The notes below the pieces were generated by a model that was not told where the DNA came from, made no database searches, and was given only the letters and a program-made list of their open reading frames with translations. The translations under genes and the position numbers were made by a program. A DNA stretch of 64,000 nt, from positions 42,795,774 to 42,859,773 of the forward strand of contig NC_061868.1 of the NCBI RefSeq assembly GCF_907164915.1, written 5' to 3'. The DNA is from Impatiens glandulifera (Eukaryota > Streptophyta > Magnoliopsida > Ericales > Balsaminaceae). This document shows positions 1-10,620 of this stretch, in pieces; position 1 is the first letter of the stretch, and every line of letters starts with the position of its first letter.

Positions 1-1252
1 CTTCAGGGCCTAACACTCTTCTACTTGTGACAGAAGTTATCGATACCATTTACAATTTGTCCAATAAAAATCTACAGATATTGGTCGTCTTGAACGATCT
101 TTACAAAAATGATTTCAACAGCATATTTACCACACTTCCGTCGTTCAACGAGAAACTAAAAGAAAAATATGGATTTGAATTTAGCCAAAATTGTTTCATC
201 ACTGGAGTGCCATCATCTTTCTATGAGAGGTTGTTTCCATGCAAAAGTTTGCATTTTGTACACTCTTCTAATAGCCTTCATTGGCTCTCTCAGGTTTATT
301 TTTCAACAAATTACTTATGATTTTAATGTTTAAAGAAAGATTTTAACTAAATTTGTACTTTTTCTTCATAATCTAATGGTGATATTTAATATAGGTGCCA
401 AAAAATCTAGACAACAAAGGTCATATCTGCATTGACAAAGCTTGTGCTCCCAATGTGTTTGATGCTTACAAGGATCAATTTTACAATGACTTCTACACTT
501 TTCTTAACCATAGATCTTGTGAAATTGTGCCTAATGGAAGAATGATACTTACATTTATGGGAAGGAGTTTTCCAGATCTATTGAACGATGATTCTTGTTA
601 TCTTTATGAATTATTAGCCCAATCACTTAATGATATGGCTTCTCAGGTTTGCATTTTATTTTAAATTATAGTTTCAATTTTTTATTAAAAAATTACAAAA
701 TTTAGATGTTGAACCTTTAGTTTGATTTCAAAAAAGTTTCATTATTTCTCTGTTTTTAATGGTATTATCTATAATATGTACGTAATATCAAATAGTCATT
801 TAATCTCTTTATTTTGGTTGGTGGGTAACTTGAAACTAATTAGTTGTAGTATATAATATATTCAACTGGTAGTTTTGTTGGTGTCGCAGGGACTCGTTAA
901 ACAAGACGATGTTGATTCATTCAATATACCTTTGTACGCTCCTTACAAGGATGAAGTGGAGGCAATCATTGTGGACGAGAAGTCTTTTCATCTTGAAAAG
1001 ATAGAGATATCCCAATTTAATTGGGATCCACTTGATGACGACGACAACAACAACAAGTTTGATCAAATTCGAAGTGGAATAAATGTAGCAAATTGCATAA
1101 GATCAGTTACCGAGCCTATGTTGGTCACTCATTTCGGGGAGTTGATTTCTTTAAAGGATGTGTTTAAGATATACGCAAATCGAGTTGCTAATCATCTCAA
1201 AACAAAAAGGACAAAGGTAGTAAATCTAACCATTTGCCTGAGGAAGATATAA
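1..1252 (+). CDS. SABATH methyltransferase I-A, 5' part outside the window
   Basis: This is a SAM-dependent carboxyl methyltransferase of the SABATH family, cut by the left window edge inside exon 2. Exons: up to 293, 395-646, and 890-1252 with the stop. Donors follow CTCAG/GT and acceptors end in AG. The visible part starts after the SAM-binding DLGC motif. It keeps LNDL followed by YKNDFN, the GVPSSFYERLFP segment, [10 protein letters not shown], and the C-terminal SVTEPMLVTHFGEL segment. It aligns without gaps to III-A (offset 18,069) and differs in the coding part only by Lys to Arg in exon 4. Substrate cannot be predicted. Exon 1 and the promoter are not visible, so intactness is unknown. 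Confidence 0.9.
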
Positions 1253-2063
1253 AATAATTATGTTATTAGTATAAATATAATAATAAATGAATGTCATTAT
1301 GTTATTTATGACTTTGATCTTTCATATTTCATCATTAATAAAACCTCTCATTTTCTATCCTACATTTATTATCCTTTGTTTTAGTCCTATAAATAGGACA
1401 TGTATGGTCCCATTTGATAAATAATAAGAATTTCTTCCTTTACTCTCTCTTATTCTTTGTATTATTCGTTTATAACAGTTATTGACTTTTCATATTTAAT
1501 TGTATGATCATCATTATTGTGAGTTTGTTAGAATTTTAATAACATGATTGAATTCAAACCCAATCATCATCCTTTATCTTCTTATTTATACATTTTATTG
1601 TTGACTACAATGATATTGGATGACTTAATTATTTCCCTTTAGAGGATATAAGAGATTGGTAAGTTCATCTTTATTTATTTTTCTATTTGTTGATTTTTTT
1701 TTTGTATGGCTATGTTTCCTCTCTATCATTTTCTGGGAATGAATCTCCCTTAGCCCATTGGGTTGGCCTGTTAGTACCAATCCAAATTTGCTTAAGTACA
1801 ATATATTTGCTTTAGATAACTATATATTGATGCATACACTATTGTGGGATTTGTTTTTATAAGGTGCCACAAAGAGAAATCGTCTAGCTATGACAAAGAA
1901 ATAAAATGATATAAGATGGCAATGGCCAATGAAGCATTTCTACCTAATGTAGTGTATTATGAAAAACTTAGTGGATTGGAATCCAAACATGGTATTAAAA
2001 TTCTTACAAACTCAACAAATTAATATTATAACACAATTAAACATGCATACCAAAGTCATTATT
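1253..2063. other. Intergenic spacer between convergent genes I-A and I-B
   Basis: No gene is seen. Up to about 1790 it matches the sequence after III-A (19,322-19,850). About 860 bp present in unit III (roughly 19,852-20,716) is then missing, and homology resumes at about 1797. The site matching the copia insertion of unit III is empty here, at about 1917-1922. A plus-strand open frame at 1959-2165 is antisense to the end of I-B and is not a gene. Confidence 0.75.
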
Positions 2064-3696
2064 TTATTTCTTCCTCAAGCAAATGGTGAAATTTATGAAC
2101 TTTGTTTTTTCTATTTTAAGATGATCAGCTATGCGCTCGGCATATCTCTTGAACACATTGTTTAAGAAGAGCTCCCCAAAATGGGTTGTCAACATCGGTT
2201 CTATAGCTGCTCTAATACAATCGGCTAAAATCTCCCCGCTCTTCTTTTTATCATTATTATCATCTTGATCCCAATTGTATTTGAAAATCTCCATCTTTTC
2301 AAGATCAAAAGACTTCTCTTCCATAATGATTTCCTTTACTTCATCAATGTAAGGAGTATATAGAGGTAAATTAAATGAATCAACATCTTCCTTTTGAATG
2401 TGTCCCTGTTAGCACAATAAAACTTAAATTTGAATATGTTATAATTTAAGGAATTAGCTTAACATTATCCACACCCAATATAAAGATATTTATTTAATAA
2501 CATACTATAAATAATCTTTTTAATAGGAAAATGAAGTCTTTTATAAATTAACAAATATTTTTTTATATAATAAATCAATTTAATGTTAAACATATATTTT
2601 CATGAAAACAATTACAATTTAAAATATAATTTAAACCTGAGAAACCATGTCTAGAAGTGACTGGGCTAATAATTCCCAAAGGCAACAGCAATCATTGCTT
2701 GATGGTTCTGGAATACTCCTACCCATAAATGTAAGGACCATTCTACCTGATGGCAATATTTCATGGGATCTTTTGTTAATAAATGAGGAGAAGTCCTTAT
2801 AAAATTGATTCTTATAAGCCTCAAAAACATTAGGAAGACAATCTTTTGCCATGTAAATATGTCCTTTGTTCTCTAGATTGTTTGGCACCTATCATTCCAT
2901 AGAAAATTATGATAACAAATTAAGTTACTAGTTGTCTCTTAAAATTCACATATTAATTAATTTTTATCAAAACAAACCTGGGAGAGCCAATGAAGGCTAT
3001 TAGAAGAGTGTACAAAATGTACACTTTTGCAGGGTAATAACCTTCGTAAAAAGATGCAGCCACTCCAGAGATAAAACACTTTTGACTAAATTCATATCCA
3101 TGTCTCTCTTGTAGCCGGTTGTAGAAGGATGGAAGTGCACTAAAAATGTTGCTGAAGTCGTTTTTGTGCAAATCGTTCAATACTATCGATATCTCTAGGG
3201 ATTTGTTTTGGTTTTGGTTGGACAAATTGTAAACAGTATCGATAACTTCCGACACAAATAGAAGCGTGTTTGGACCCGAGGCACATCCAACATCCGCAAT
3301 CTTAAAAGTTTCTAATATTTCAAATGGCGTGAAATGATTAGTAAACATGTCGGTGATAGTATCCTTCACAATGGTCAGCGTCTTACTCATCATGCTCATC
3401 TAAAAGAAATGGACGGAAGATATAATGAATATTTAGTTAATTTATAAAATAAAATGTTTGGTAAGTTATGTAATTATTTTTTTTCTATCTTTTCAAAAAT
3501 CAAAATAACATGATCCAAATATTTATCAAAAAGTTCATTTTTTTACTCATTGAATTGCAATGTTGAAACTATTATTGTTTTGATCTCAAATATGTAAATG
3601 GAAGCATGAGAGTATATATACCTGAATTCTTGAATTCTTGGCGTAGCTCTTTTCTCCAACACCTTGATTCATGTGAAGAATGTTTATGTTTGACAT
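2064..3696 (-). pseudogene. SABATH methyltransferase I-B, broken by a 1-nt deletion
   Basis: This four-exon SABATH gene is convergent with I-A. Exons on the minus strand: 3696-3622 (25 codons), 3399-2978, 2888-2637, 2405-2064. Exon 1 carries the MNQG...KSYAKNS segment with Gln at residue 25; exon 2 carries DVGCASGPN and LNDLHKNDF. Exon 2 is 422 nt instead of the 423 nt in III-B. One base is missing at 3041-3046 (ccttcg here, cctctcg in III-B), so the frame shifts after VAASFYE and the [10 protein letters not shown] segment is lost in that frame. All splice sites and exons 3-4 remain open, so the loss looks recent. An assembly error cannot be excluded. Confidence 0.85.
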
Positions 3697-3765
3697 TACT
3701 TCTCTCTCTAAACTTTATCTCACAAATCTTTCGTATAAGGGAAACTTCATTTCCTTTCTTCACAC

Positions 3766-3772
3766 ATTTATA
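3766..3772 (-). promoter_or_regulatory. TATA box of I-B
   Basis: Minus-strand TATAAAT lies 70 nt upstream of the exon 1 ATG (3696). The same spacing, about 70 nt, is seen at III-A, III-B and C, which supports it as the core promoter. Confidence 0.6.
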
Positions 3773-3796
3773 TCCTTAGAAAACTCATTTGTGTTA

Positions 3797-4026
3797 GGCT
3801 TTGTTCTCTACCGGTTCTATTTTAATCTTTATCAAATCTTTTAATCTATCACTTCTAACCAATTACACTATTAATTTCATTAACCAAAATATTAAAATAT
3901 CTTTTAATTGAAATTAATATTATATTTTTTTTTTACTAAAAATAATCATTACTTCAATAAATTATTACTCATCATTCAATTTTTCTCTCTCTTGATTTTA
4001 AAAAAAATCCATAACCGAACAAAGCC
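3797..4026. mobile_element. Tourist-like MITE upstream of I-B
   Basis: A 230-bp AT-rich element starts GGCTTTGTTC and ends GAACAAAGCC, flanked by TTA on both sides (3794-3796 and 4027-4029). Short terminal inverted repeats with a 3-bp TTA target duplication are the signature of PIF/Harbinger-type (Tourist) MITEs. Related copies lie at 16,156-16,422, about 27,552-28,112 and, degraded, about 13,768-13,998. It carries no coding sequence. Confidence 0.7.
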
Positions 4027-5414
4027 TTACTATATCTTCGAACCAGTGCAGACTTCGATGTTTGGTATACACTTGAGGACAAGTTTGATGTTGTGGTTTA
4101 TTTAGTTTTACATAATTTAGTCATTTTAATCATTTAATCATTCTTTTTTTTATATTTAATTATTAAAATTATCCTTTATTTAATCATATAAAATTAATTT
4201 ATCTTTAAAAAATAAAAACCATAAAAAAACTGATTTTTTTAGAAAATTTAATCCTGACTAATTTTTCCAGCCATATGTTCATATATTTTTATAAAGTAGT
4301 TTAAAAAAAATAAATATTAAGGTCACTACTCACCCAGGGCCAGCCTAATTTAAAAATACTGATCAGCACATGATTATTAATTTAAAATTTATTATTTTCA
4401 AAAACATTTCTTATATATATATGGCTGGTTTGATTTAGTGTTTATAAACTGAATATGGGGCGTTTGCGTAATAAGCTGCTAAAATAACTATACTTAATAA
4501 GCTTACATAAAAAATTATAATCAAACACACTTTTGCGTTTAAACTTAATTTTCTCTTTACCTCCCTCTTTAGCGTTTAAGATTATAATCTCAGCTTTTAA
4601 AATTATAATCTCAATGTTTTTCTCTCTAATCAATTTTAAATATTTTTTATTCATTCTCTCTCATCTATTTCATTCATTTCTAATCATTTTATTCATTCTC
4701 TCTCATCAATTTAATCTCTCTCTAATAATTATTTTAATTATTCTCTCTCATTTATTCCATATATTTATAATATTTTTATATATTTATATAAAATTATTAT
4801 AATAAAAAAAACATATATTTAAATATATTTTTATTTATTATTTATAATATATGTATTTTAATATATAAAATAATTAAGCAAAATATAAATACATTTTTTA
4901 TTTATAATTATAATTTTAGAAATTAAACTAGACTTAATTGTCTAAAAGTATTGAATTACAATTAAAATGAATATAATACGAATATGGTGAGAGAGCTAGA
5001 AAATAAATAATTGAAACATTAGATTAGAGGGAGAGTATGAAAATATAAAAATTATATATAATAATAATAAATTGTTTTTTTTATTCATATAATTTATTTT
5101 AGAATATATTATTTTTTTAATCTAAGTCATTTATTAATATTTAAAATTATATATTAATAATTTTTTTTATAAAAATTAATATATATTATTTTTTAATTTA
5201 AATCATCTATTAATATTTAAAATTAAATTAATAAATATATATAACATTATATATAATATTAATTATTAAATAATATTATAAATATAAAATAAATAAATAA
5301 ATAAACGTATATAAGCTGAATCAAATATACTCAAACATAATGATTAAATAAGCTAAAATTATTTCAAATGTAGCGAGAATAAGATGGATAAATTGAGCGT
5401 CAATAAGCTGAGAA

Positions 5415-5879
5415 TAGGGGTGTTCAATATTTGGTCTGAACCGAATATCCGACCGAATTCGAATAAACCGAATTCGAATTTCATTTCCGGTTTTCGAATC
5501 GAATTTCAAACCAATTCGAATTCAAATACGGTTTTCGAATTAGTTTTCGAGTTTGAGTTTCAACTCGAAAACCAAACCGAAAACCGAATTCATTTTTTAT
5601 TATTTATTCTTCCAAACTTAACTTAAGAATAAGTTCAAAATAATCAAACTAGAATATTTTGAATTAAAATTTATAATAAAAGAAAAAATGAAACAAAAAC
5701 ACTAGTGGTAGAATAATACCCTATCTTGGTATAGACTCTGGGTTCAATTCTTGGTTGGTACATTTTATTTTGAGTTTAAAATAAAAGAAAATTGAATTCG
5801 GTTTGAATTCGAATTATTCGAAGTTCAAACCGAATTGAGGAACTCGAATAACCCGAAACTGAACCGATGAACACCCCTA
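5415..5879. mobile_element. hAT-like MITE, family 1, with internal tRNA-like segment
   Basis: The element starts TAGGGGTGTTCA and ends TGAACACCCCTA, so its terminal inverted repeats are perfect. It is flanked by the exact 8-bp duplication GCTGAGAA (5407-5414 and 5880-5887), the size made by hAT transposases. The interior is built of GAATTCGAA / CCGAATT-type simple blocks. A tRNA-Gly-like stretch sits at 5700-5761. A second copy in the opposite orientation is at 31,029-31,596. It has no coding capacity. Confidence 0.85.
5700..5761 (+). pseudogene. tRNA-Gly-like segment inside the MITE
   Basis: CTAGTGGTAGAATAATACCC followed by a ggttcaattc T-arm box and TTGGTTGGTAC resembles the body of plant tRNA-Gly(GCC). 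Here the anticodon loop is altered (ccctatcttgg) and the acceptor 5' strand is lost, so it is a degraded tRNA-derived sequence. The equivalent segment in the second MITE copy is better preserved. Confidence 0.6.
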
Positions 5880-5971
5880 GCTGAGAATAAACTTAAATCA
5901 AACTAGCCCATAATTTATTTAATCAAACTAGCCCATAATTTATCTCTTTATTTTTTTTAAATAAGATAATT

Positions 5972-7192
5972 TGATAGATAAATTAGACCAGTTAAAAATA
6001 AAAACTTAACAAAAACAAATTTCATGTGCAGAAACGGTCAAGAATCTATCCGGTCAATAATCAAACCGGTTAGAAGAAGAAGCAAATGATGTATCCAAAA
6101 CCGGAAGTTATCCGGTTAACCTGAAGCTATGAACAACCGGTAGACATTCTAAACCGAAATGAAGTATTCAACCTAAAACCGACGAGGAGACTACTTAAAG
6201 AAAGAAGTCAAAGATATCAAATAAAGTACAATCTACAAATTGGTGCAAACGAACACTTTGAGTATCTACGGAAGATGATATCAAAGGATCAGACTGTGAC
6301 ATTGCCATATCCATACAAGTCTGATGATACTCTGAAGGCTGCAGAAGACTGCCTGAAGAAACAGTTACCATTTTGGTACAAGTCAAAGGTGCAGTTTTCC
6401 AGATGCAAGCAACTAGTCAACCGGTAGTTGTCATATTAAGTAAAAGACAAATGAAGCTGGTCTGCTCCATGCCTTGGAAGCTTAAACCGCAATTAATGCA
6501 ATGCTGAACCTCTGCTCAACCAATTAGATTCAAGGATTACCCTGAAGGTATCCGTTGAAGAAATGTGACTGTTGGCACATTTCACCTAAAAAAGAAGGAG
6601 CTGAAGAGGAGTAAATACAGACACAACAATTCAGAACTCCAAGAACCCAAGTTAAAAAGTTACAAGTTACAAGTTGTGTTTATCTCTCTACAAGATTCAA
6701 AGTTTAAGTGTGCATTTGAAGTGTGATTACAATTTCTGTGAGAATTGTAAGAGTGTTTATCGAGCAGTAAATAAGTCTCGATTGTGTAGTGTGGTTGAGT
6801 ATTCCTTAGTGAATATCCTTCTCGCGGTTTGAGAAGAAGAGGTGACGTAGGAGTTTTATCTCCGAACATCCATAAAAACTTGTGTCTCGTTCTTTACTTT
6901 CTGTCGGTTCTGCTTTCTAACCGACTCGTACTGTCCTAACCGACTTACATCATTCTAACCGACTCACTAAATCTCAAACCGACTTTCTCCAAACTCTACC
7001 TCTATTCATCTTGTGTGTGTGTTGTTTCAATCTGAAACAAATCACTTCCGCACTTGAACTCGGCTCAAGGGTTTGTGACAGTCTGTGTAGTATTGAAACC
7101 GGTGTTAATCTCTAACCGGATTAAACGCCAACCGTTGAGTGTTGCAGTGTTAGCCGGGCCCCGGTCCCCCATCGGCGATCTAGATCCTAACA
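5972..7192. mobile_element. Solo LTR of a Ty1-copia (SIRE-like) element
   Basis: This 1,221-bp segment begins TGATAG, ends CCTAACA, and is flanked by the exact 5-bp duplication TAATT (5967-5971 and 7193-7197). The flanks together match the uninterrupted sequence at about 28,550-28,575, which serves as the empty site. CCGGTT/AACCGG words recur throughout, and a GC-rich stretch near the end (GGGCCCCGGTCCCCCATCGG) resembles the long LTRs of SIRE/Maximus copia elements. No internal region remains, which is the expected product of LTR-LTR recombination. Open frames inside it are not genes. Confidence 0.8.
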
Positions 7193-7262
7193 TAATTAAT
7201 ATATTAATTAAGAATAGTTGGAATAATATTAATCGCATATAACTTATAAAAAAAATATTAGA
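7193..7262. other. Downstream flank of unit I, homologous to 28,561-28,636
   Basis: ATATATTAATTAAGAATAGT and following bases match the flank of III-B almost base for base, then stop abruptly at about 7262 where the copia integrase begins. This marks the end of the duplicated unit I. Confidence 0.65.
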
Positions 7263-9772
7263 GTAAGATATGTGTCAGGAATTGTAATACCAGAGTATGT
7301 AGTAGGAGGTGTCACCTTTGTAGTACTAGAATTTGTAGTAGGAGGTGTCACCTCATCATCAACCGTAAAAGGATCAATTCTAACAAAGTCTAGGTGAGTC
7401 ATATCATGAGAATTTATAGGAATAGAAAAAAATGGAATATGCTCAAGAAACGAAACATGACGGGAGACATATGATTTTTGACTGACAGGATCAAAACAAC
7501 GATAACCTTTCTGTCCTATCCCGTACCCCAAGAAAATGCACATTACAGATCGTGAAGTCAATTTGCTACGCTCAACGTGTGGACGTAATACAAAACAAGC
7601 GGAACCAAAGACACGTAATGAGGAATAAGCAGGAGCATGTCTTTGAAGCTTTTCAAACGGTGACAAACCTGAGTTGTGAGATATTGGAATCATATTAATA
7701 ATATGTACAGCAATGAGGATGGCTTCACCCCAAAATACACTAGGAACATTGGTAGACAATAAGAGAGAGCGAGCTGTTTCAACAATATGTCGATGATTTC
7801 TTTCTGCAACGCCATTTTGTTGAGGGGTGTCTGAACAAGAACTCTGATGAAGAGTTCCGTCAGAAGCAAGTAACCTAGAGAAATTATTAGAGGTGTATTC
7901 CCCACCCAAATCACAACTAAAGCATTTAATGACAGACGAATACTGAGTTTTGACAAGAGCTCTAAAAGTATAAAATATGCCTAAAAATTCAGAACGACGT
8001 TTCATAAGAAAAACCCAAGTATAACGAGTACAATCATCAATAAACGAAACATAATAGCGGAAACCCCCTTTTGTAGGTAAATGAGAAGGTCCCCACACAT
8101 CAGAATGAATTAGATCAAATGGAGCAAAAGATGAAGATAAACTTGTTTTAAAAGGCAAAGCCAAAAACTTAGCAAGTTTACAACCACTACAATCAGAAAC
8201 ATCATCAGTTTTCAAATCACCTAAAACTCCAGTAGAAGCCAAAATTTTTAAACGGGATCCCGAAATATGTCCTAAACGAGAATGTCATAAATAAAAGGTA
8301 GAAGAAGAGAGACTCAAATGAAAAGATGTCAAATCCACAGTAGAAACAGCACTAGTAGCTATTTTTGGTACTTCAAGTTCATCCAACACATATAATCCTC
8401 CTCTCTTATGGCCTGTGCCAATCAGCTTCTAAGAATGTAGATCCTGCACATAACAAGTGAAATTAGAAAAGAAGACGGAATATCCCAAGTCACATAATTG
8501 ACTAACCGAGACAAGATTTAGGGTAAGACTTGGAATATAATAGACATCTGAAAGAGTTAAACTGTGTGTATTAATAGAACCGACTCCTACTAATGGCATA
8601 TGGGTACCATCAGCTGTTGCAACCGAGATAGACGAGTTTGGTGACAAAGATTCAAAAGAAGACAATTCAAGAGACATATGATGAGAGGCCCCAGAGTCTA
8701 GAACCCTAAAAGAAGAATATATACCTGAGGGAGCATAGGTATTGGAAGAAGACAAAACGACATGAGAAGACGCTGACATGGCATGAGGTTGCGAAGCGAG
8801 AAACCTTTGGAACTGCTCAATCATCGATGGATCTATAGGAGGTGGAGTCAATACACTACTAGCTTGAAATGTTTGACTTGTAGGTTTCTATGGGGGCAAA
8901 TGAGATGATGATTGTGGAGGGCGTCTTTGTGATTGCTGTTGTGGTTGCGATTGTTATTGTTGGTGCGGTTGTTTACCTTTTTTGATTAACAAAGGACATT
9001 GGCCTTTCCAGTGACCCTTCTTCTTACAGAAAGCACATTCATCCATAGCCACTCGTGAGTTCAATCGATTCGGATGATTACTAGAGGGATTATGTGGAGT
9101 TGCAAGCACGAATGAAGTAGATGTTGGGTTATGCTCTTTGTCAGGTCGAGTCTTGATTCGTATCTCCTCAGCTATCAACTCATGGACAACCGAATCAACT
9201 GAAGGCAAAGGGTTCCGATGCAAGATTGATCCACGCAAAGTCTCAAAATCAGATCGAAGAGCAACCAAAAATTGAACTAAGTGTTGTTGCTCTCGATCTG
9301 TGATGTACGGTGCCAATACCCGTAACTCCTCAGACTCGGTAAGAGCCAACTGATCCCACAAATCAGACATGGAGGAATAAAAATCTTGGATACACAAATC
9401 ATTCTGCTTGAGTGCACGAATTTCCGTTTCTAACTGAAATTGTCGGGCAAAATTAGACTGTGTATAAAGACGAGCAAGATGGTCTCAAACGTGCTTGGAT
9501 GTATCATACTTTTCCAACTGAACCCCAATCGAATGTGTGACGGAATTGTTTATCCACGTGATGATCTTCGAGTTAGCGGCCTCCCAAACATCGAGCATTA
9601 TTGCATAAGTCTCTGCAGCCTTATCGGTAGGTGGCATTTTCGTAGCCGTAACATAACCCCACATCGATTTTCCCTTCAAAAAAAATTTCATCACATAGTT
9701 CCAATACGAATAATTTTTCCCATCCAACTGTACACTAATAGACTGAAGAGAATCGTCTTTACGAACAGCCAT
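7262..9772 (-). pseudogene. Copia gag-protease-integrase remnant with in-frame stops
   Basis: One reading frame runs from MAVRKDD (9772) to about 7262 and is interrupted by several stops: a TGA at 9485-9487, further stops near 8951, 8888 and 8429, and another near 8288. Visible parts in order are the gag N-terminus, a CCHC zinc knuckle (CAFCKKKGHWKGQCP), the protease motif LDSGASHHM, an HHCC integrase zinc domain, and the integrase core with DVWGP, CDLGGEY and NGVAERNH. All three integrase acidic positions are still present. Nothing indicates frameshifts; decay is by stops plus the missing RT half. Confidence 0.85.
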
Positions 9773-9984
9773 AACGAACAAGCAAACGAGATCCAAGCGA
9801 CAAAGAAACCAAACAAACAAAATCCCCAATTCACAAGCCAACAAACAAACTCTAGGAGCTGCAATCAATCAGTGCGGAAGCAAAACAAGAGACATACCGT
9901 AACAGATTAATCATTCGGTGTAGAAGCATAAGAATCGTTGCAAAACCCTCGATCCAAACAAATCAAGCCCTATAAATGAATGGT

Positions 9985-9997
9985 GGCTCTGATACCA
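9985..9997 (-). other. Primer-binding site of the minus-strand copia element
   Basis: On the minus strand TGGTATCAGAGCC directly follows the LTR end (TATCA). This is complementary to the 3' end of initiator tRNA-Met, the usual copia primer, and fixes the element's orientation. Confidence 0.85.
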
Positions 9998-10138
9998 TGA
10001 TATAAAACAGAGAAAAGAGAAACTATAGTTTTATTATTGATTGAATGTAATAAAATATAAAATAATGAAAGACTTATTTATAAGCCAACAAAGAGACTAA
10101 ATAATAAAATATATAAAAGTAAAGGTCTAAAATGCTAA
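9998..10138 (-). repeat. Partial 5' LTR of the truncated copia element
   Basis: About 141 bp are left next to the primer-binding site, ending in CA on the minus strand and containing a TATA-like TTATAAATAAG. The outer (U3) end is missing, because SABATH exon 4 sequence starts immediately at 10,139. Confidence 0.6.
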
Positions 10139-10620
10139 TAAATCTAACCATTTGCCTGAGGAAGATATAAAATAATTATGTTATGGACTTTTCATATTTA
10201 ATTGTGTGCTCATCATTATTGTCGAGTTTGTTAGAATTTTAATAACATGATTGAATTCAAACATAAACACCATCCCTTTTATTCTTATTGTTGACTTCAA
10301 TGATATTGGATGACTTAATTATTTCCCTTTAGAGGATATATATATAAGAGCTTGGTAAGTTCATCTTTATTTATTTTTCTATTTGTTGGTTTTTTTGTAT
10401 GACTATGTTTCCTCTCTATCTCCCTTAGCCTATTGGGTTGGCTTGTTAAGATTGATTGTACGAATCCAAACTTTATATTGCACTTACTTGAAGGAAAAAT
10501 TAACGTTCTTGCAAACAGTTATACATCAAATTACATGTATATATAACAGTTCCAAACAAGGTGGAAATGGGCATACAAATATTTTCTAATTTATAAAAAC
10601 CAATATAACAGAGATGTCAT
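10139..10620 (+). pseudogene. SABATH II-A remnant: last codons and 3' flank
   Basis: The sequence opens with the codons for NLTICLRKI and the stop, as at the end of I-A and III-A, then follows their 3' flank (GGATGACTTAATTATTTCCC, CCCATTGGGTTGG-like, AACAGTTCCAAACAAGGTGG). It matches unit III further than unit I does, including part of the stretch deleted in unit I. It is clearly more diverged than I-A is from III-A, so it is an older or unconverted copy. The rest of the gene has been lost next to the copia insertion. Confidence 0.8.

Larger units (their letters stand above)
4423..5909. mobile_element. AT-rich foldback DNA element (non-autonomous), interrupted by an hAT MITE
   Basis: The left end GGCTGGTTTGATTTA matches the reverse complement of the right end (GGGCTAGTTTGATTTAAG), giving imperfect terminal inverted repeats of about 25 bp. 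A further AATCAAACTAGCCC copy lies just outside, ending about 5934, so the right boundary could be either. The interior is very AT-rich with no gene; small open frames at 4442-4802 and 5321-5626 are low-complexity chance frames. The allelic stretch beside III-B (about 28,515-28,560) lacks it. Target duplication is not clear; it could be Harbinger- or Mutator-like. Confidence 0.5.
7262..10138 (-). mobile_element. Truncated Ty1-copia element (minus strand)
   Basis: Reading on the minus strand: part of a 5' LTR (10138-9998, U3 side cut), the primer-binding site, gag, protease and integrase. The sequence then stops at about 7262 before any reverse transcriptase, so RT, RNase H and the 3' LTR are gone. 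The left junction meets the downstream flank of unit I; the right junction lies inside the last codons of a decayed SABATH A gene. The element therefore sits at the boundary of two array units and is dead. Confidence 0.85.

Noticed and set aside
1959..2165. Plus-strand open frame over the end of I-B (and its twin at 25,437-25,646)
   Set aside because: It is antisense to exon 4 of the B genes and its sequence is explained by that homology; no domain.
4442..4802. Open frames of Ile/Phe/Leu-rich protein on both strands
   Set aside because: Low-complexity AT-rich interior of a foldback element; composition explains the frames and apparent membrane segments.
6195..6869. Minus-strand open frames inside the solo LTR
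   Set aside because: They lie entirely within a non-coding LTR with defined ends and target duplication.
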